Made by a program: the position numbers and the translations under genes
Shown: positions 25,856 through 33,587 of the stretch, one piece after another
How the letters are laid out: each line of letters starts with the position of its first letter
Numbering within the stretch: the stretch's first letter is position 1
DNA from: Phascolarctobacterium faecium DSM 14760
GTDB taxonomy: Bacteria > Bacillota > Negativicutes > Acidaminococcales > Acidaminococcaceae
DNA length: 64,000 nt
Direction: 5' to 3'
NCBI RefSeq assembly: GCF_003269275.1
Contig: NZ_QLTS01000001.1
Span: forward strand, 558,001-622,000
Notes under the pieces: model-generated
What the model was told of the DNA's origin: nothing
The model's database searches: none
What the model saw: only the letters and a program-made list of their open reading frames with translations

Positions 25856-27094
25856 TTAATTTAAATGCAGATCGTGATGCAGCGGCTTAAAAATACTCAT
25901 TTTACCACCGCGCTCCAGCACTGCTGTTGCAAAACCTGCGTCATAATCTGGCAGCTCCGGCATTTTGCTTTGCTGCAGCTGTTCATTGCCGGGCAGCAGC
26001 AATCTTAAAGCATAATCTATTTTTACCGCTCCCAGCCACATCAGATACTCTATCTCGACATCGTGGAAGCCGTCCATATCGGTCCTCAGTGCAGCACACA
26101 GCTGTTCCACCTGCAATAGCTGTTCCATATTCATTCCCCTGGTTCCACGCTCGCGCCAATATTCTATAATCTTTCCTAGCCCACGACCTAAAATAAGCTG
26201 CTGATGCTGTTTCACCTCAAAAAGCAGCCGGCGGCGCAGATACACGACCTGATCCAGCCCTACTGCCAAAGTACGGTTGGCAAGCTCCAACTTGCTCATG
26301 TGTGAATTATCCCACAAAGGTTGGCTTGCACCGGATGCATCCAGCATCAGTAATGGAACAGGCGATTTCAGCATACTTTCACTGCCCAGATTATCATAAA
26401 CGCCGCCATCAGTCAGATAGAGCTTGGCCGGATTTTCCGGTTTCTGCGTTCCCGTACCGTAAAGATCCCTGAATTCTCTTGCCTCTACATCCAGTTCCAA
26501 AGGTGCGAAGCCTACCGGATAAGCAGCCGAAGCCGCAACGGCAAAAGCAATGGGGATATCGTCGATATCACTGCTGCGCCCCAGCAGATAACCGTAAATA
26601 TCACTACTTTTAAACCTGAATCTTTTTAAGGTATTGATACAGGTAGCATTGCAGCTCCATTCTGTCGCTGCCTCTGCCTGCTTCATTTTTCTGCCTTCAA
26701 ACAGTTCTTCGTCTAACACCTGTGGAAAAGCTTTACTCATCTTCGGCCTTAAAGCAGCCGCCAGAGCCAACTGCTGCAGCTTGGGCAGATATGGCAGCAG
26801 ATAAGCGAGCCAGGATGCTTTTGTCATGATACGCCTGCGGAAATTGCACTGCCCCAGATTGATCAGTTTCGTTGTCACCCGCCTGTCAAAATCAAGCAAA
26901 CTGCTGAAATCACCTTCTGCCAAAGCGCTGATGACAGCACCTGCAGCAATACTGCCGCCGGACACAGAGGTTATTTCGCTGACATGTTTTTCAAGTCCCA
27001 GCTCTACTAATCTGCGGTAAGCCCCAAGACAGTAAAACGTAGCTCTGAAACCGCCGCCGCTGAAACCCAGATTGATCTTATTATCTATTTCCAC
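25856..27094 (-). CDS. Patatin-like phospholipase
   Basis: Predicted lipid acyl hydrolase of 412 residues. The oxyanion loop is GFSGGGFRA (about 9-17), the nucleophile elbow is SVSGGSIAAG (about 44-53, serine in the GxSxG-like position with the first glycine replaced by serine), and the catalytic aspartate lies in TDGGVYDNLGS (about 270). No signal peptide or transmembrane segment is seen, so it is cytoplasmic or membrane-peripheral. The frame is open to 27157, but that stretch contains the terminator of the preceding gene; GTG at 27094, nine bases after AGGAGG, is the likely start. Its neighbours are DUF2589-type genes and a hydrolase gene. Confidence 0.85.
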   Translation of the reverse strand: MEIDNKINLGFSGGGFRATFYCLGAYRRLVELGLEKHVSEITSVSGGSIAAGAVISALAEGDFSSLLDFDRRVTTKLINLGQCNFRRRIMTKASWLAYLLPYLPKLQQLALAAALRPKMSKAFPQVLDEELFEGRKMKQAEAATEWSCNATCINTLKRFRFKSSDIYGYLLGRSSDIDDIPIAFAVAASAAYPVGFAPLELDVEAREFRDLYGTGTQKPENPAKLYLTDGGVYDNLGSESMLKSPVPLLMLDASGASQPLWDNSHMSKLELANRTLAVGLDQVVYLRRRLLFEVKQHQQLILGRGLGKIIEYWRERGTRGMNMEQLLQVEQLCAALRTDMDGFHDVEIEYLMWLGAVKIDYALRLLLPGNEQLQQSKMPELPDYDAGFATAVLERGGKMSIFKPLHHDLHLN

Positions 27095-27109
27095 TTCATT
27101 TTCCCTCCT

Positions 27110-27140
27110 TTGAAAAAAGCCGCCCATAACAGGCGGCTTT
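27110..27140 (-). terminator. Terminator between the 89-residue gene and the patatin gene
   Basis: Stem AAAGCCGCC / GGCGGCTTT plus a T-run on the minus strand, two bases after the stop of the upstream gene and just before the patatin ribosome site. It would give partial separation of the two transcription units. Confidence 0.85.
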
Positions 27141-27141
27141 C

Positions 27142-27411
27142 TTAATCTTCCAGCCATACCGGCCTTCTGGCAAAACCAACATGGTAAACTATGTACTGCA
27201 TCACCACCTGATGCTCACCGATATTCAGCAAATAGAAATTCTTCTCCTGTCCGATGATCCGTCCGCGCGGAGAATCTGACAGACAGCGGTTTAGCAGCTG
27301 ACGCTGCTTTTCAATGTCTTCCTCATTTACTGTTTTTTCTGGATCGGTATTGCCGATAACAACACGTTTTACATAGCCCACCGCACTTACATCAAATGGT
27401 TTCGTCATCAT
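27142..27411 (-). CDS. Small protein of unknown function in the DUF2589 cluster
   Basis: An 89-residue protein that I do not recognise. It is soluble, mixed alpha/beta, with a central DIEKQRQLLNRCLSDSPRGRIIGQEK helix-turn stretch and a C-terminal strand-rich part (NFYLLNIGEHQVVMQYIVYHVGF). ATG start after GGCAGG. It lies 22 bases behind the larger DUF2589 gene and is followed at once by a terminator, so it is the last gene of that transcription unit. Confidence 0.7.
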   Translation of the reverse strand: MMTKPFDVSAVGYVKRVVIGNTDPEKTVNEEDIEKQRQLLNRCLSDSPRGRIIGQEKNFYLLNIGEHQVVMQYIVYHVGFARRPVWLED

Positions 27412-27433
27412 AGTTACCTGCCTTTACACCTCA

Positions 27434-28072
27434 TCAGGCAACGTCATTATCAGCTGTATAATGTTCTTGCCCCTGTGCTCCTGCTGCCGCAGTTTTCTGG
27501 ATACTTGTTGGGTTGATCGCCGTATTGAGGATATCCAAAACACGGGACAGACCTTCCGGCATCTCGCCCTGAGTAGCGCGGACCTGCACATGATATTTTG
27601 CGGAATTATCACTCTTACGGGTATTTTCCTTATGGCTGGAGATAGATCCCTTAACTTTGGCTTTCATACTGAAAGGACCGATCTGCAAACCCATCTCTGC
27701 TTCCAGCTCGCCTTTTTTATCGTCGATTTCCGACTGAGTTTCCGAAGATTTTACTTCCATATCGAAGGTAATATCTACCAGATCGATCGACAGAGACGGA
27801 ACTTTGACCATCGCCAAAAGCGGGATATTCATTTCCACTTTTTCAGAAGCGGGACCATTGCCGTCATCGCCGTTAGCGCTGCGTGTAAAGCTGAACCCTA
27901 CGGTACGTACGACCTGTTTATCGCCTTCCTTAACCAGGCCGACCTCTTCAATAAAGCGAGCCGTTGCGCCGGCCAGCATCGTCTGTGCGTCACAGGCAGC
28001 CTGCAGCGGACCGCCGATCAAAGACTCCATTGGCAAACCGCCGAATTCTTCCGCCATTTTTACTAATGCCAT
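27434..28072 (-). CDS. DUF2589 domain-containing protein
   Basis: Protein of 212 residues that matches my memory of DUF2589 closely: MAEEFGGLPMESLIGGPL at the start, a central DLVDITFDMEVKSS strand, a lysine/aspartate-rich loop, then SSHKENTRKSDNSAKYHVQVRATQ and EGLSRVLDILNTAI near the end. It is soluble and beta-rich with no signal peptide or catalytic motif that I can see. The family has no established function. The shorter gene just upstream (28104-28547) seems to be a relative, and the two probably act together. ATG after AAAGGATG. Confidence 0.88.
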   Translation of the reverse strand: MALVKMAEEFGGLPMESLIGGPLQAACDAQTMLAGATARFIEEVGLVKEGDKQVVRTVGFSFTRSANGDDGNGPASEKVEMNIPLLAMVKVPSLSIDLVDITFDMEVKSSETQSEIDDKKGELEAEMGLQIGPFSMKAKVKGSISSHKENTRKSDNSAKYHVQVRATQGEMPEGLSRVLDILNTAINPTSIQKTAAAGAQGQEHYTADNDVA

Positions 28073-28103
28073 AATTAACTACATCCTTTCTGTTTGTACT
28101 TTA

Positions 28104-28547
28104 TCAGGGCAGTATTTTCACCATCTGATCATTGATTTTCATAACTGCTTCAGGAGGATCGTTAGACTCAAACAGCAATTCTACATCGACAAAATTATCG
28201 GTATCCGTTTTGTTGGAAGACAAAATATTTGCCAGCAGACCGCTGTCATTGCTTTTACCATCATCCCAGCTGCTCAGCTTTACCTTAAACTTCAGCTTCA
28301 TCTCCTTCAGCTTCAGAGAATTCATCGGTACCAGCGCAATTTTCGGCACCTGCACCAGTACATATTCCAGTTCGCCTGTGTCAGGATTGATACGAGGATA
28401 TTGGATATCAAAAGTCAGCGGTTTCTGCGACTCGTCAAAATAACGTTTCATAACATTCAAGTGCTGATTTTCGATCATACTGTGCGCTTTTAAAATTGAT
28501 TCCTGCATCGCTCCCAACAAATTCTCAAAGTATTGCTTTTTCGCCAT
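28104..28547 (-). CDS. DUF2589-related protein, short form
   Basis: Protein of 147 residues. The N-terminal part (LGAMQESILKAHSMIENQHL) is helical; the centre (PKIALVPMNSLKLKEMKLKFKVKLSS) reads like the strand pair of DUF2589, with the same pattern of an IPL/VPM-type turn before a long beta strand ending in K-rich residues. The C terminus is FESNDPPEAVMKINDQMVKILP. Family membership is inferred from this pattern and from its position beside a clear DUF2589 gene. ATG at 28547 follows GAGGAGGAG; a GTG one codon earlier is possible. Confidence 0.65.
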   Translation of the reverse strand: MAKKQYFENLLGAMQESILKAHSMIENQHLNVMKRYFDESQKPLTFDIQYPRINPDTGELEYVLVQVPKIALVPMNSLKLKEMKLKFKVKLSSWDDGKSNDSGLLANILSSNKTDTDNFVDVELLFESNDPPEAVMKINDQMVKILP

Positions 28548-28565
28548 CACGGCTCCTCCTCATAA

Positions 28566-28760
28566 TCAAAATTTACGGCTGTAAAGATCGGTCACCTTAA
28601 CCTGCAGCGCTCTTGCCAAAGCGTCAAGAACCGGAACAGTCGGATGCCGTTCGCCTAATTCGATCGCACTGATCATACTTGTACTGATACCTGATAATTT
28701 AGATAAATGCTTTTGCGTCATACGTTTCTCAGTGCGGACCTGGAAACAGATAATAACAAA
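28566..28760 (-). pseudogene. XRE-family HTH regulator, possibly frameshifted at its start
   Basis: A minus-strand frame encodes a complete XRE helix-turn-helix: RTEKRMTQKHLSKLSGIS, then STSMISAIELGERHPTVP and LARALQVKVTDLY. An ATG exists only inside this domain (28721, giving 51 residues). The frame stays open upstream to about 28760 and encodes a good continuation of helix 1 (FQVRTEKR), but no start codon lies there, while an ATG at about 28770 behind a GGGGGG ribosome site is in a different frame. So either a one-base shift has broken the start, or a non-standard start is used. It is too short for usual gene finders. As a regulator it would control the DUF2589 genes. Confidence 0.6.
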
Positions 28761-28780
28761 TCATAAGCCAGCCCCCCTTT

Positions 28781-29020
28781 CTAGGTGCCTTTTTCTTTAG
28801 CTCCTCCCCGCAGCTTCAAAAAGTTTTCCATACCGACTTTGGCAAAATAACCGCTGATGATAACAGAAAACGGACCGTCAACATAATCTATCAGCCTGTC
28901 CGGTATTTCTCTGTATATTAACCAAGTGCCGGCCGAAAACATTATGATGCCGACAAATAACCAGGTCACCGTTCCGACAACCTTTTTGGAGAAGCTCAGT
29001 TTTTCATCATCAAGTTCCAT
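28781..29020 (-). CDS. Small membrane protein, holin-like in size and layout
   Basis: Protein of 79 residues. One clear membrane helix (about 15-35, TVTWLFVGIIMFSAGTWLI) follows a charged N terminus; a second, weaker hydrophobic stretch (FSVIISGYFAKVGMENFL, about 50-67) precedes a lysine-rich tail. I do not recognise the family; size and layout recall phage holins, and an amidase-like gene lies at the other end of this run. The start is placed at ATG 29020, eight bases after GGGAGG, and not at the GTG three codons upstream. Confidence 0.65.
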   Translation of the reverse strand: MELDDEKLSFSKKVVGTVTWLFVGIIMFSAGTWLIYREIPDRLIDYVDGPFSVIISGYFAKVGMENFLKLRGGAKEKGT

Positions 29021-29059
29021 AGCTTTCACCTCCCTGGCTTTACATTACTATTATCTTTA

Positions 29060-29081
29060 TCCACAATGGTGGAATATTATA
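29060..29081 (-). promoter_or_regulatory. Promoter and possible operator of the DUF2589 cluster
   Basis: Minus-strand -10 TATAAT at 29076-29081; the -35 is poor (ATTAAA-like). At 29060-29073 a perfect inverted repeat TCCAC / GTGGA with a 4-base spacer covers the expected transcription start, a typical place for a repressor site. Confidence 0.5.
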
Positions 29082-29197
29082 AGAAATACTTTATTATTTT
29101 AATGTTTTACGAATTTTTAAATTGTGAAACATTTTTATTTTTGCTTTTTATCCTTTCATAAGTCCTCGCAGCTGTATCCTAGTACTTAGAAAGGACA

Positions 29198-29239
29198 AAT
29201 AAAAAAGCCCCGCTTACAAAAATGTAAACGGGGCTTTCG
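29198..29239 (-). terminator. Terminator after copA
   Basis: Stem AAAGCCCCG / CGGGGCTTT extended by GTTTAC / GTAAG-type inner pairs, followed by TTTTTATT on the minus strand. The 29082-29197 stretch between this and the DUF2589 promoter is AT-rich without a recognised gene. Confidence 0.88.
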
Positions 29240-29320
29240 CCTTTTTCTATATTTTTACAGGCCGCAGCATGCAAAAATACATGTATCAATATTCACTTTA
29301 TTACTTCAAATTTATTTAGA

Positions 29321-31549
29321 TTACTTAAAGCGTTTTAAACGCAGGGCATTGCTTACTACCGAAACCGAGCTCAGCGACATTGCAGCCGCAGCGATCATCG
29401 GGTCAAGCAGAGGTCCGCCGAAAATGTGCAGCACGCCTGCGGCTACAGGTATACCAATAATATTGTAGCCAAAAGCCCAGAACAGATTTTCTTTAACGTT
29501 GCGGATCGTAGCCTTACTTAAACGCAGGGTAGTACTGATATTACGAATATCTCCGTTGACCAGCACGACCTGCGCCGATTCTATCGCCACATCAGTCCCG
29601 CCGCCAACGGCAATGCCCAGATCAGCCTGCGCCAAAGCCGGTGCGTCGTTGATACCGTCGCCAACCATGGCGACGATCTCCCCACCCTGCTGGAAGCTTT
29701 TGATCAGCTCGGCCTTATGACCAGGCATCAGCTCAGCAACTACTTCGTCCACGCCTGCCTGCTGTGCAATATAAGCAGCAGCACGTTTATTATCGCCGGT
29801 CAGGATAACGGTACGGATATTCAGCTCGTGCAGCTTCTGCATTGCTTCCTGGGTTTCTTCCTTCAGCGTATCAGCGATAGCAAAAATACCGCATAAATTA
29901 CGGCCGATCGTCAGATAAACGATCGTTTTACCAACTGACGCTAATTTTTCGCCAAGTTCTATGGCATTCGGAGGAATCATTGCCACAGGCTGTACAAAGG
30001 ACAAATTTCCCAACCGTACGTTGGTATTTTCACAACGGGCAGCGATACCGCCGCCTACCGTAGTTCTAAAATCTGTACAGGTCGGCAGTTCCATCCCTGC
30101 GGCCCGTTCTTTGACAGCTACTGCCAGCGGATGAGCTGAACCTTGTTCAATTGCCGCCGCCAGCCTTGTTATCGCTTCTTCTTTGGCTCCGTTCCAGCCG
30201 ATAACGTCTGTTACTATCGGTTTGCCCTTCGTAATCGTACCGGTTTTATCAAAAACCGCCATTGTTACATTATGGGCTGTTTCTAAAGCTTCTGCATTTT
30301 TGAACAGCACGCCTTTTTCAGCACCCTTACCTACAGCGACCATGATTGCCGCCGGTGTCGCCAGTCCCAAAGCGCATGGGCATGCAATAACAAGTACGGC
30401 AACAAAGACCTGCATGGCAAACTTACTGCCAGAGCCGGCAAACCACCAGCTCAAGCCGGCGACTAAAGCTATCACCAGCACTACCGGCACAAAAACCGCC
30501 GCAATTTTATCAGCCGTTTTGGCAATCGGCGCTTTCGATCCCTGAGCCGCTTCTACCATCTGCATGATCTGCGACAGCATCGTATCCTTACCGACTTTTT
30601 CAGCTTTAAAACGCAGATACCCGTCGGTAACTACTGTAGCCGCAAAAACATTTTCGCCGACACTTTTACCTACAGGCATACTTTCACCGGTCAGCATCGA
30701 TTCGTCAACACTGGCATGTCCGTCTGTGATCACCCCGTCGACCGGTACCTGATTGCCTGGGTGGACGATAACTATATCACCAGTCAGTATCGCTTCACGC
30801 GGAATCTCTACTTCTCCGCCGTCCTTCCAGATAAAGCCTGTCTTCGGCGCCAGGTTAAGCAGGCTGCTGATAGCGTGTCCAGCTTCACCTTTCGCACGCA
30901 GTTCTAAAAACTTACCACATAAAACAAAGGTCAAAATAGCACCGGCAGACTCAAAATAAAGACTATGGACAGCATGCGGATTTATTCTTGCCAGAACTTC
31001 GTATGTTGAATAGCTGCTGTAAATAAACGCAGCCCCCGTACCTAAAGCAACCAGTGTATCCATCGACGGAACACCATTTTTCAAGCTGATGATACCATTT
31101 TTGAAAAACGGACCGCCGGCATACAATATCGGCAGCGTTAACAACAACTGTACAAAAGCATAGACATCACTCATCTGATCCGGATCTATCGGTACAGGCA
31201 AAAATTTACCCGGCACCATCGGCGCCATCGCCAAATATAACAGCGGCACAAAAAAGAAAGCCGCCACTTTCAAACGTTTCTTTAAATCAAGGGCATCCTG
31301 TTCCGCCCTCTGTTCAGCTGTCGATTCTTCGCCCGGCGCATCATGGACGACACCAAAGCTCATTCTGGTCACAGCTGCTTCCAGCTGCTCTATCGTCGCC
31401 TGATTTTCATCATAACGCACCAACGCCGACTGAGTCGCCAGATTGACTTCCGCTCTGTCGACACCTGGAACCTTCTTTAAAGAACGTTCCACGCCATTAG
31501 AACAGGCAGCACAATGCATTCCTGAAATTTTAATAGTTACTGTTTTCAT
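29321..31549 (-). CDS. copA: Copper-exporting P1B-type ATPase
   Basis: Inner-membrane pump of 742 residues that exports monovalent copper at the cost of ATP. Order: one N-terminal heavy-metal domain with GMHCAACS (Cys13, Cys16), paired membrane helices, the actuator TGES, the metal-transport CPC motif in [10 protein letters not shown], the phosphorylation loop DKTGTITKG, the P1B histidine motif written SAHPLA where most members have SEHPL, and GDGINDAPA. Ends with two further helices. ATG five bases after the copZ stop without a strong ribosome site, so translation is probably coupled to copZ. Confidence 0.95.
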   Translation of the reverse strand: MKTVTIKISGMHCAACSNGVERSLKKVPGVDRAEVNLATQSALVRYDENQATIEQLEAAVTRMSFGVVHDAPGEESTAEQRAEQDALDLKKRLKVAAFFFVPLLYLAMAPMVPGKFLPVPIDPDQMSDVYAFVQLLLTLPILYAGGPFFKNGIISLKNGVPSMDTLVALGTGAAFIYSSYSTYEVLARINPHAVHSLYFESAGAILTFVLCGKFLELRAKGEAGHAISSLLNLAPKTGFIWKDGGEVEIPREAILTGDIVIVHPGNQVPVDGVITDGHASVDESMLTGESMPVGKSVGENVFAATVVTDGYLRFKAEKVGKDTMLSQIMQMVEAAQGSKAPIAKTADKIAAVFVPVVLVIALVAGLSWWFAGSGSKFAMQVFVAVLVIACPCALGLATPAAIMVAVGKGAEKGVLFKNAEALETAHNVTMAVFDKTGTITKGKPIVTDVIGWNGAKEEAITRLAAAIEQGSAHPLAVAVKERAAGMELPTCTDFRTTVGGGIAARCENTNVRLGNLSFVQPVAMIPPNAIELGEKLASVGKTIVYLTIGRNLCGIFAIADTLKEETQEAMQKLHELNIRTVILTGDNKRAAAYIAQQAGVDEVVAELMPGHKAELIKSFQQGGEIVAMVGDGINDAPALAQADLGIAVGGGTDVAIESAQVVLVNGDIRNISTTLRLSKATIRNVKENLFWAFGYNIIGIPVAAGVLHIFGGPLLDPMIAAAAMSLSSVSVVSNALRLKRFK

Positions 31550-31554
31550 AAGCT

Positions 31555-31761
31555 TTATTTTTCAACAGTGAAACCAGCTTCTTTTACTGCCATTTCCAAC
31601 TGCTCCACTGTAGCCGGGGCTTCATATTCTACAACTGCCATGCACTGCTCCAGGTCTACTGCTGCGTGTTTTACGCCCGGTACATCCTCCAATGCCATTT
31701 TTACACTGGCAACACAACCTGCGCACGACATACCAAAAATATACATACTCGATTTTTCCAT
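31555..31761 (-). CDS. copZ: Copper chaperone/heavy-metal-associated domain protein
   Basis: Single HMA domain of 68 residues with the GMSCAGC metal-binding loop (Cys13, Cys16), preceded by a short strand and followed by the usual ferredoxin-like beta-alpha-beta-beta-alpha-beta pattern. It would deliver copper to the HMA domain of CopA, encoded just downstream. ATG after GGAGGC. The pair is transcribed from a strong promoter at 31864-31892 that contains a palindrome. Confidence 0.9.
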   Translation of the reverse strand: MEKSSMYIFGMSCAGCVASVKMALEDVPGVKHAAVDLEQCMAVVEYEAPATVEQLEMAVKEAGFTVEK

Positions 31762-31863
31762 AATTTATGCCTCCATTTCGGAATTTGATCCAGTGCTGCC
31801 AGTAAAATCGACAGCTTAAATTTTAAGGTTAGCAAAAACTGCCCCTCTACATCTTATAACTCA

Positions 31864-31892
31864 ATCTTAACAACCTGTACAGGCTTTGTCAA
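31864..31892 (-). promoter_or_regulatory. Promoter of copZ-copA with palindrome in the spacer
   Basis: Minus-strand -35 TTGACA (31887-31892) and -10 TAAGAT (31864-31869), spacer 17 bases. The spacer contains the perfect 10-base palindrome CCTGTACAGG (31874-31883), a likely repressor or activator site. A second TATAAT lies about 100 bases further upstream (31960s). Confidence 0.75.
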
Positions 31893-32093
31893 ATAATAAC
31901 TCTACCTTACAGAAGCTTGAAATTATACGCAGCAGGCAGCAATTCATTCCTTAAATCTATTATAACATATGAGTCGTTATTCATATATATTTTTCTGCAA
32001 AACCTTTGTGAATTATTTTTCTGACTGCCGCATTATTACCACATTTACCTGCTTTTTCTAACTGTCCTGCTTTATTTTTCAACTTCTGTCTAT

Positions 32094-32121
32094 TTTACAC
32101 AAACCAGTTTTGTTTTATACT
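32094..32121 (+). promoter_or_regulatory. Promoter of the ECF S-component gene
   Basis: TTTACA (32094-32099) and TATACT (32116-32121), spacer 16 bases. The rest of the 31893-32093 divergent region is AT-rich and shows nothing more. Confidence 0.5.
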
Positions 32122-32156
32122 ATATTTTGTAGATTTAACTGAAGAGGGTGTTTTTT

Positions 32157-32729
32157 ATGCGTAATGACAATATTACAAGGCTGACACTGGCAGGTATGTT
32201 TGCAGCTTTGGCTTTCGTTTGTTTTACTTATCTGCGGATCGAGATCCCCATGGGTGGCGGTATGACCGGCAAAATTTATATCGGTCATGCTTTTATCCTC
32301 CTGTCTGCTCTGATTCTGGGGGCAAAATACGGAGCGCTTACAGGTGCAATAGGTCTGTCACTGGCAGACATTTTAGCCGGTTATACCACATCAGCACCGC
32401 CGACTTTTTTAGCCAAATTTCTATTGGGACTGGCGGTAGCCTTTATTGCTCATAAAGTTTTTAATCTGGCTGCGGCAGATGACAAAAAAGCGACTAAGAT
32501 CGTAACTATAGCGGCTGTTTTCGGCTGCCTGGTCAATGTTATTACCGAACCGCTGATTCGCTATGGCTTTAAAGTCTTCGTTTTAGGACTTCCGCACCAG
32601 ATAGCCTATCTATCTGCAATTAACTGTGCTGTTTCCATGGCGGTAAGCGCTGTGCCCTCTGTTATTTTAGCAGTTTTCCTGTATAAAGCAGTGCAGCATA
32701 GTATCCTGAAAAGCTATAAATTTGTTTAA
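32157..32729 (+). CDS. ECF transporter substrate-specific (S) component
   Basis: Integral membrane protein of 190 residues with about six helices. The pattern GKIYIGHAFILLSALILGAKYGALTG followed by LADILAGY is typical of the ECF S-component group related to riboflavin/vitamin-precursor binders. The substrate cannot be fixed. It has no adjacent ATPase genes, so it should share the EcfA1-EcfA2-EcfT module encoded at 37.6-40.1 kb. GTG at 32148 is open, but it overlaps the GAAGAGGG ribosome site; ATG at 32157 is the start. Confidence 0.85.
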   Translation: MRNDNITRLTLAGMFAALAFVCFTYLRIEIPMGGGMTGKIYIGHAFILLSALILGAKYGALTGAIGLSLADILAGYTTSAPPTFLAKFLLGLAVAFIAHKVFNLAAADDKKATKIVTIAAVFGCLVNVITEPLIRYGFKVFVLGLPHQIAYLSAINCAVSMAVSAVPSVILAVFLYKAVQHSILKSYKFV

Positions 32730-32749
32730 CCTTACATTCACAATACCCC

Positions 32750-32800
32750 TAAAAAAATGAAGGCCGCTGCTTGTTAAAAGCAGCGGCCTTCATTTTTAAT
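32750..32800. terminator. Bidirectional terminator
   Basis: Perfect 16-bp stem (arms 32757-32772 and 32778-32793, core GAAGGCCGCTGCTT) with a 5-base loop and T-runs on both sides; it serves the convergent genes at 32729 and 32828. Confidence 0.93.
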
Positions 32801-32827
32801 AATCATTGTTTTATTTTAATCTATCAT

Positions 32828-33310
32828 TTACAGCAATAACAGCAGTCCTGCAAGGGAAACTAACGAAATACAGCCTGCGACAACTTTTTTCATGCAGGAA
32901 ATCTTCTTCTCCCTGCTCTGAGCAGGCTCACATAAAGCTGCTTTTTCTTTAGCTGAAGCATCAATAAACGCTTTAGCATAATATCCATCCAACTCAAGCA
33001 AACTGTATTCCCCATTCTCAAATTGAACGGCCAGCTGATACACAGATGCTTTAGGAGGTTTTAACACTGCCCCCATGAGCTCCTGACCATATTCTTCTGT
33101 CATCCCTTCAAGTGCACAATCAGACTTTCCTGCAAAAGCATCTTTGATAGCTTCATCAGTTACAAATTCCCACGTATGAATTGTTTCTTTGCTGATGATA
33201 ATTCCTTCATCAGGTTCTTTAAAATGCATCTTCGTTACGATCATACAAACTGGATTTAAGAAAACAGCACTGCCAGACAGATGCCCCAGGATCACTTTAT
33301 TTTTAGCCAT
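32828..33310 (-). CDS. Tail-anchored protein of unknown function
   Basis: Protein of 160 residues that I do not recognise. A cytoplasmic domain (about 1-130, mixed alpha/beta; GHLSGSAVFLNPVCMIVTKM at the start, VYQLAVQFENGEYSLLELDGYY in the second half) is followed by a basic stretch (SREKKISCMKK) and a single C-terminal hydrophobic helix (about 143-160), so it is probably anchored in the inner membrane by its tail. ATG after GAAGGATG. It stands alone between two terminators. Confidence 0.65.
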   Translation of the reverse strand: MAKNKVILGHLSGSAVFLNPVCMIVTKMHFKEPDEGIIISKETIHTWEFVTDEAIKDAFAGKSDCALEGMTEEYGQELMGAVLKPPKASVYQLAVQFENGEYSLLELDGYYAKAFIDASAKEKAALCEPAQSREKKISCMKKVVAGCISLVSLAGLLLLL

Positions 33311-33486
33311 AAAATTTTCATCCTTCTTTACGACAGATTTTTACTATCATTACAGACTTGGCAATTTACACTTTCTCCCCTTCTTCCTGTTATTGATCCG
33401 TAATTTTCTCTGCTATTGCTGCTGTTTATTTCTAGCTTTGCGGCAAAGCTCCTGCCTGCCTCCTTTCACTTTTACACGAAATTTAC

Positions 33487-33523
33487 GACAAAAGGCACAG
33501 TACTTTATCAGTACTGTGCCTTT
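33487..33523 (-). terminator. Terminator after leuA
   Basis: Perfect 14-bp stem AAAGGCACAGTACT / AGTACTGTGCCTTT (33491-33523) with a 5-base loop, then TTTTG on the minus strand. The stretch 33311-33486 has no recognised feature. Confidence 0.85.
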
Positions 33524-33587
33524 ATCTGCAAGATAACCAAACTACGCCTGTCTTAATATTTTTTATCTGATTTTTACACCGCTCTGA

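Noticed and set aside
27095-27157. Longer N terminus of the patatin-like protein
   Set aside because: This stretch encodes the terminator hairpin and the ribosome site, so it is leader and not protein.
24304-29020. A complete prophage
   Set aside because: Amidase-like and small membrane genes recall a lysis cassette, but there are no capsid, tail, terminase or integrase genes.
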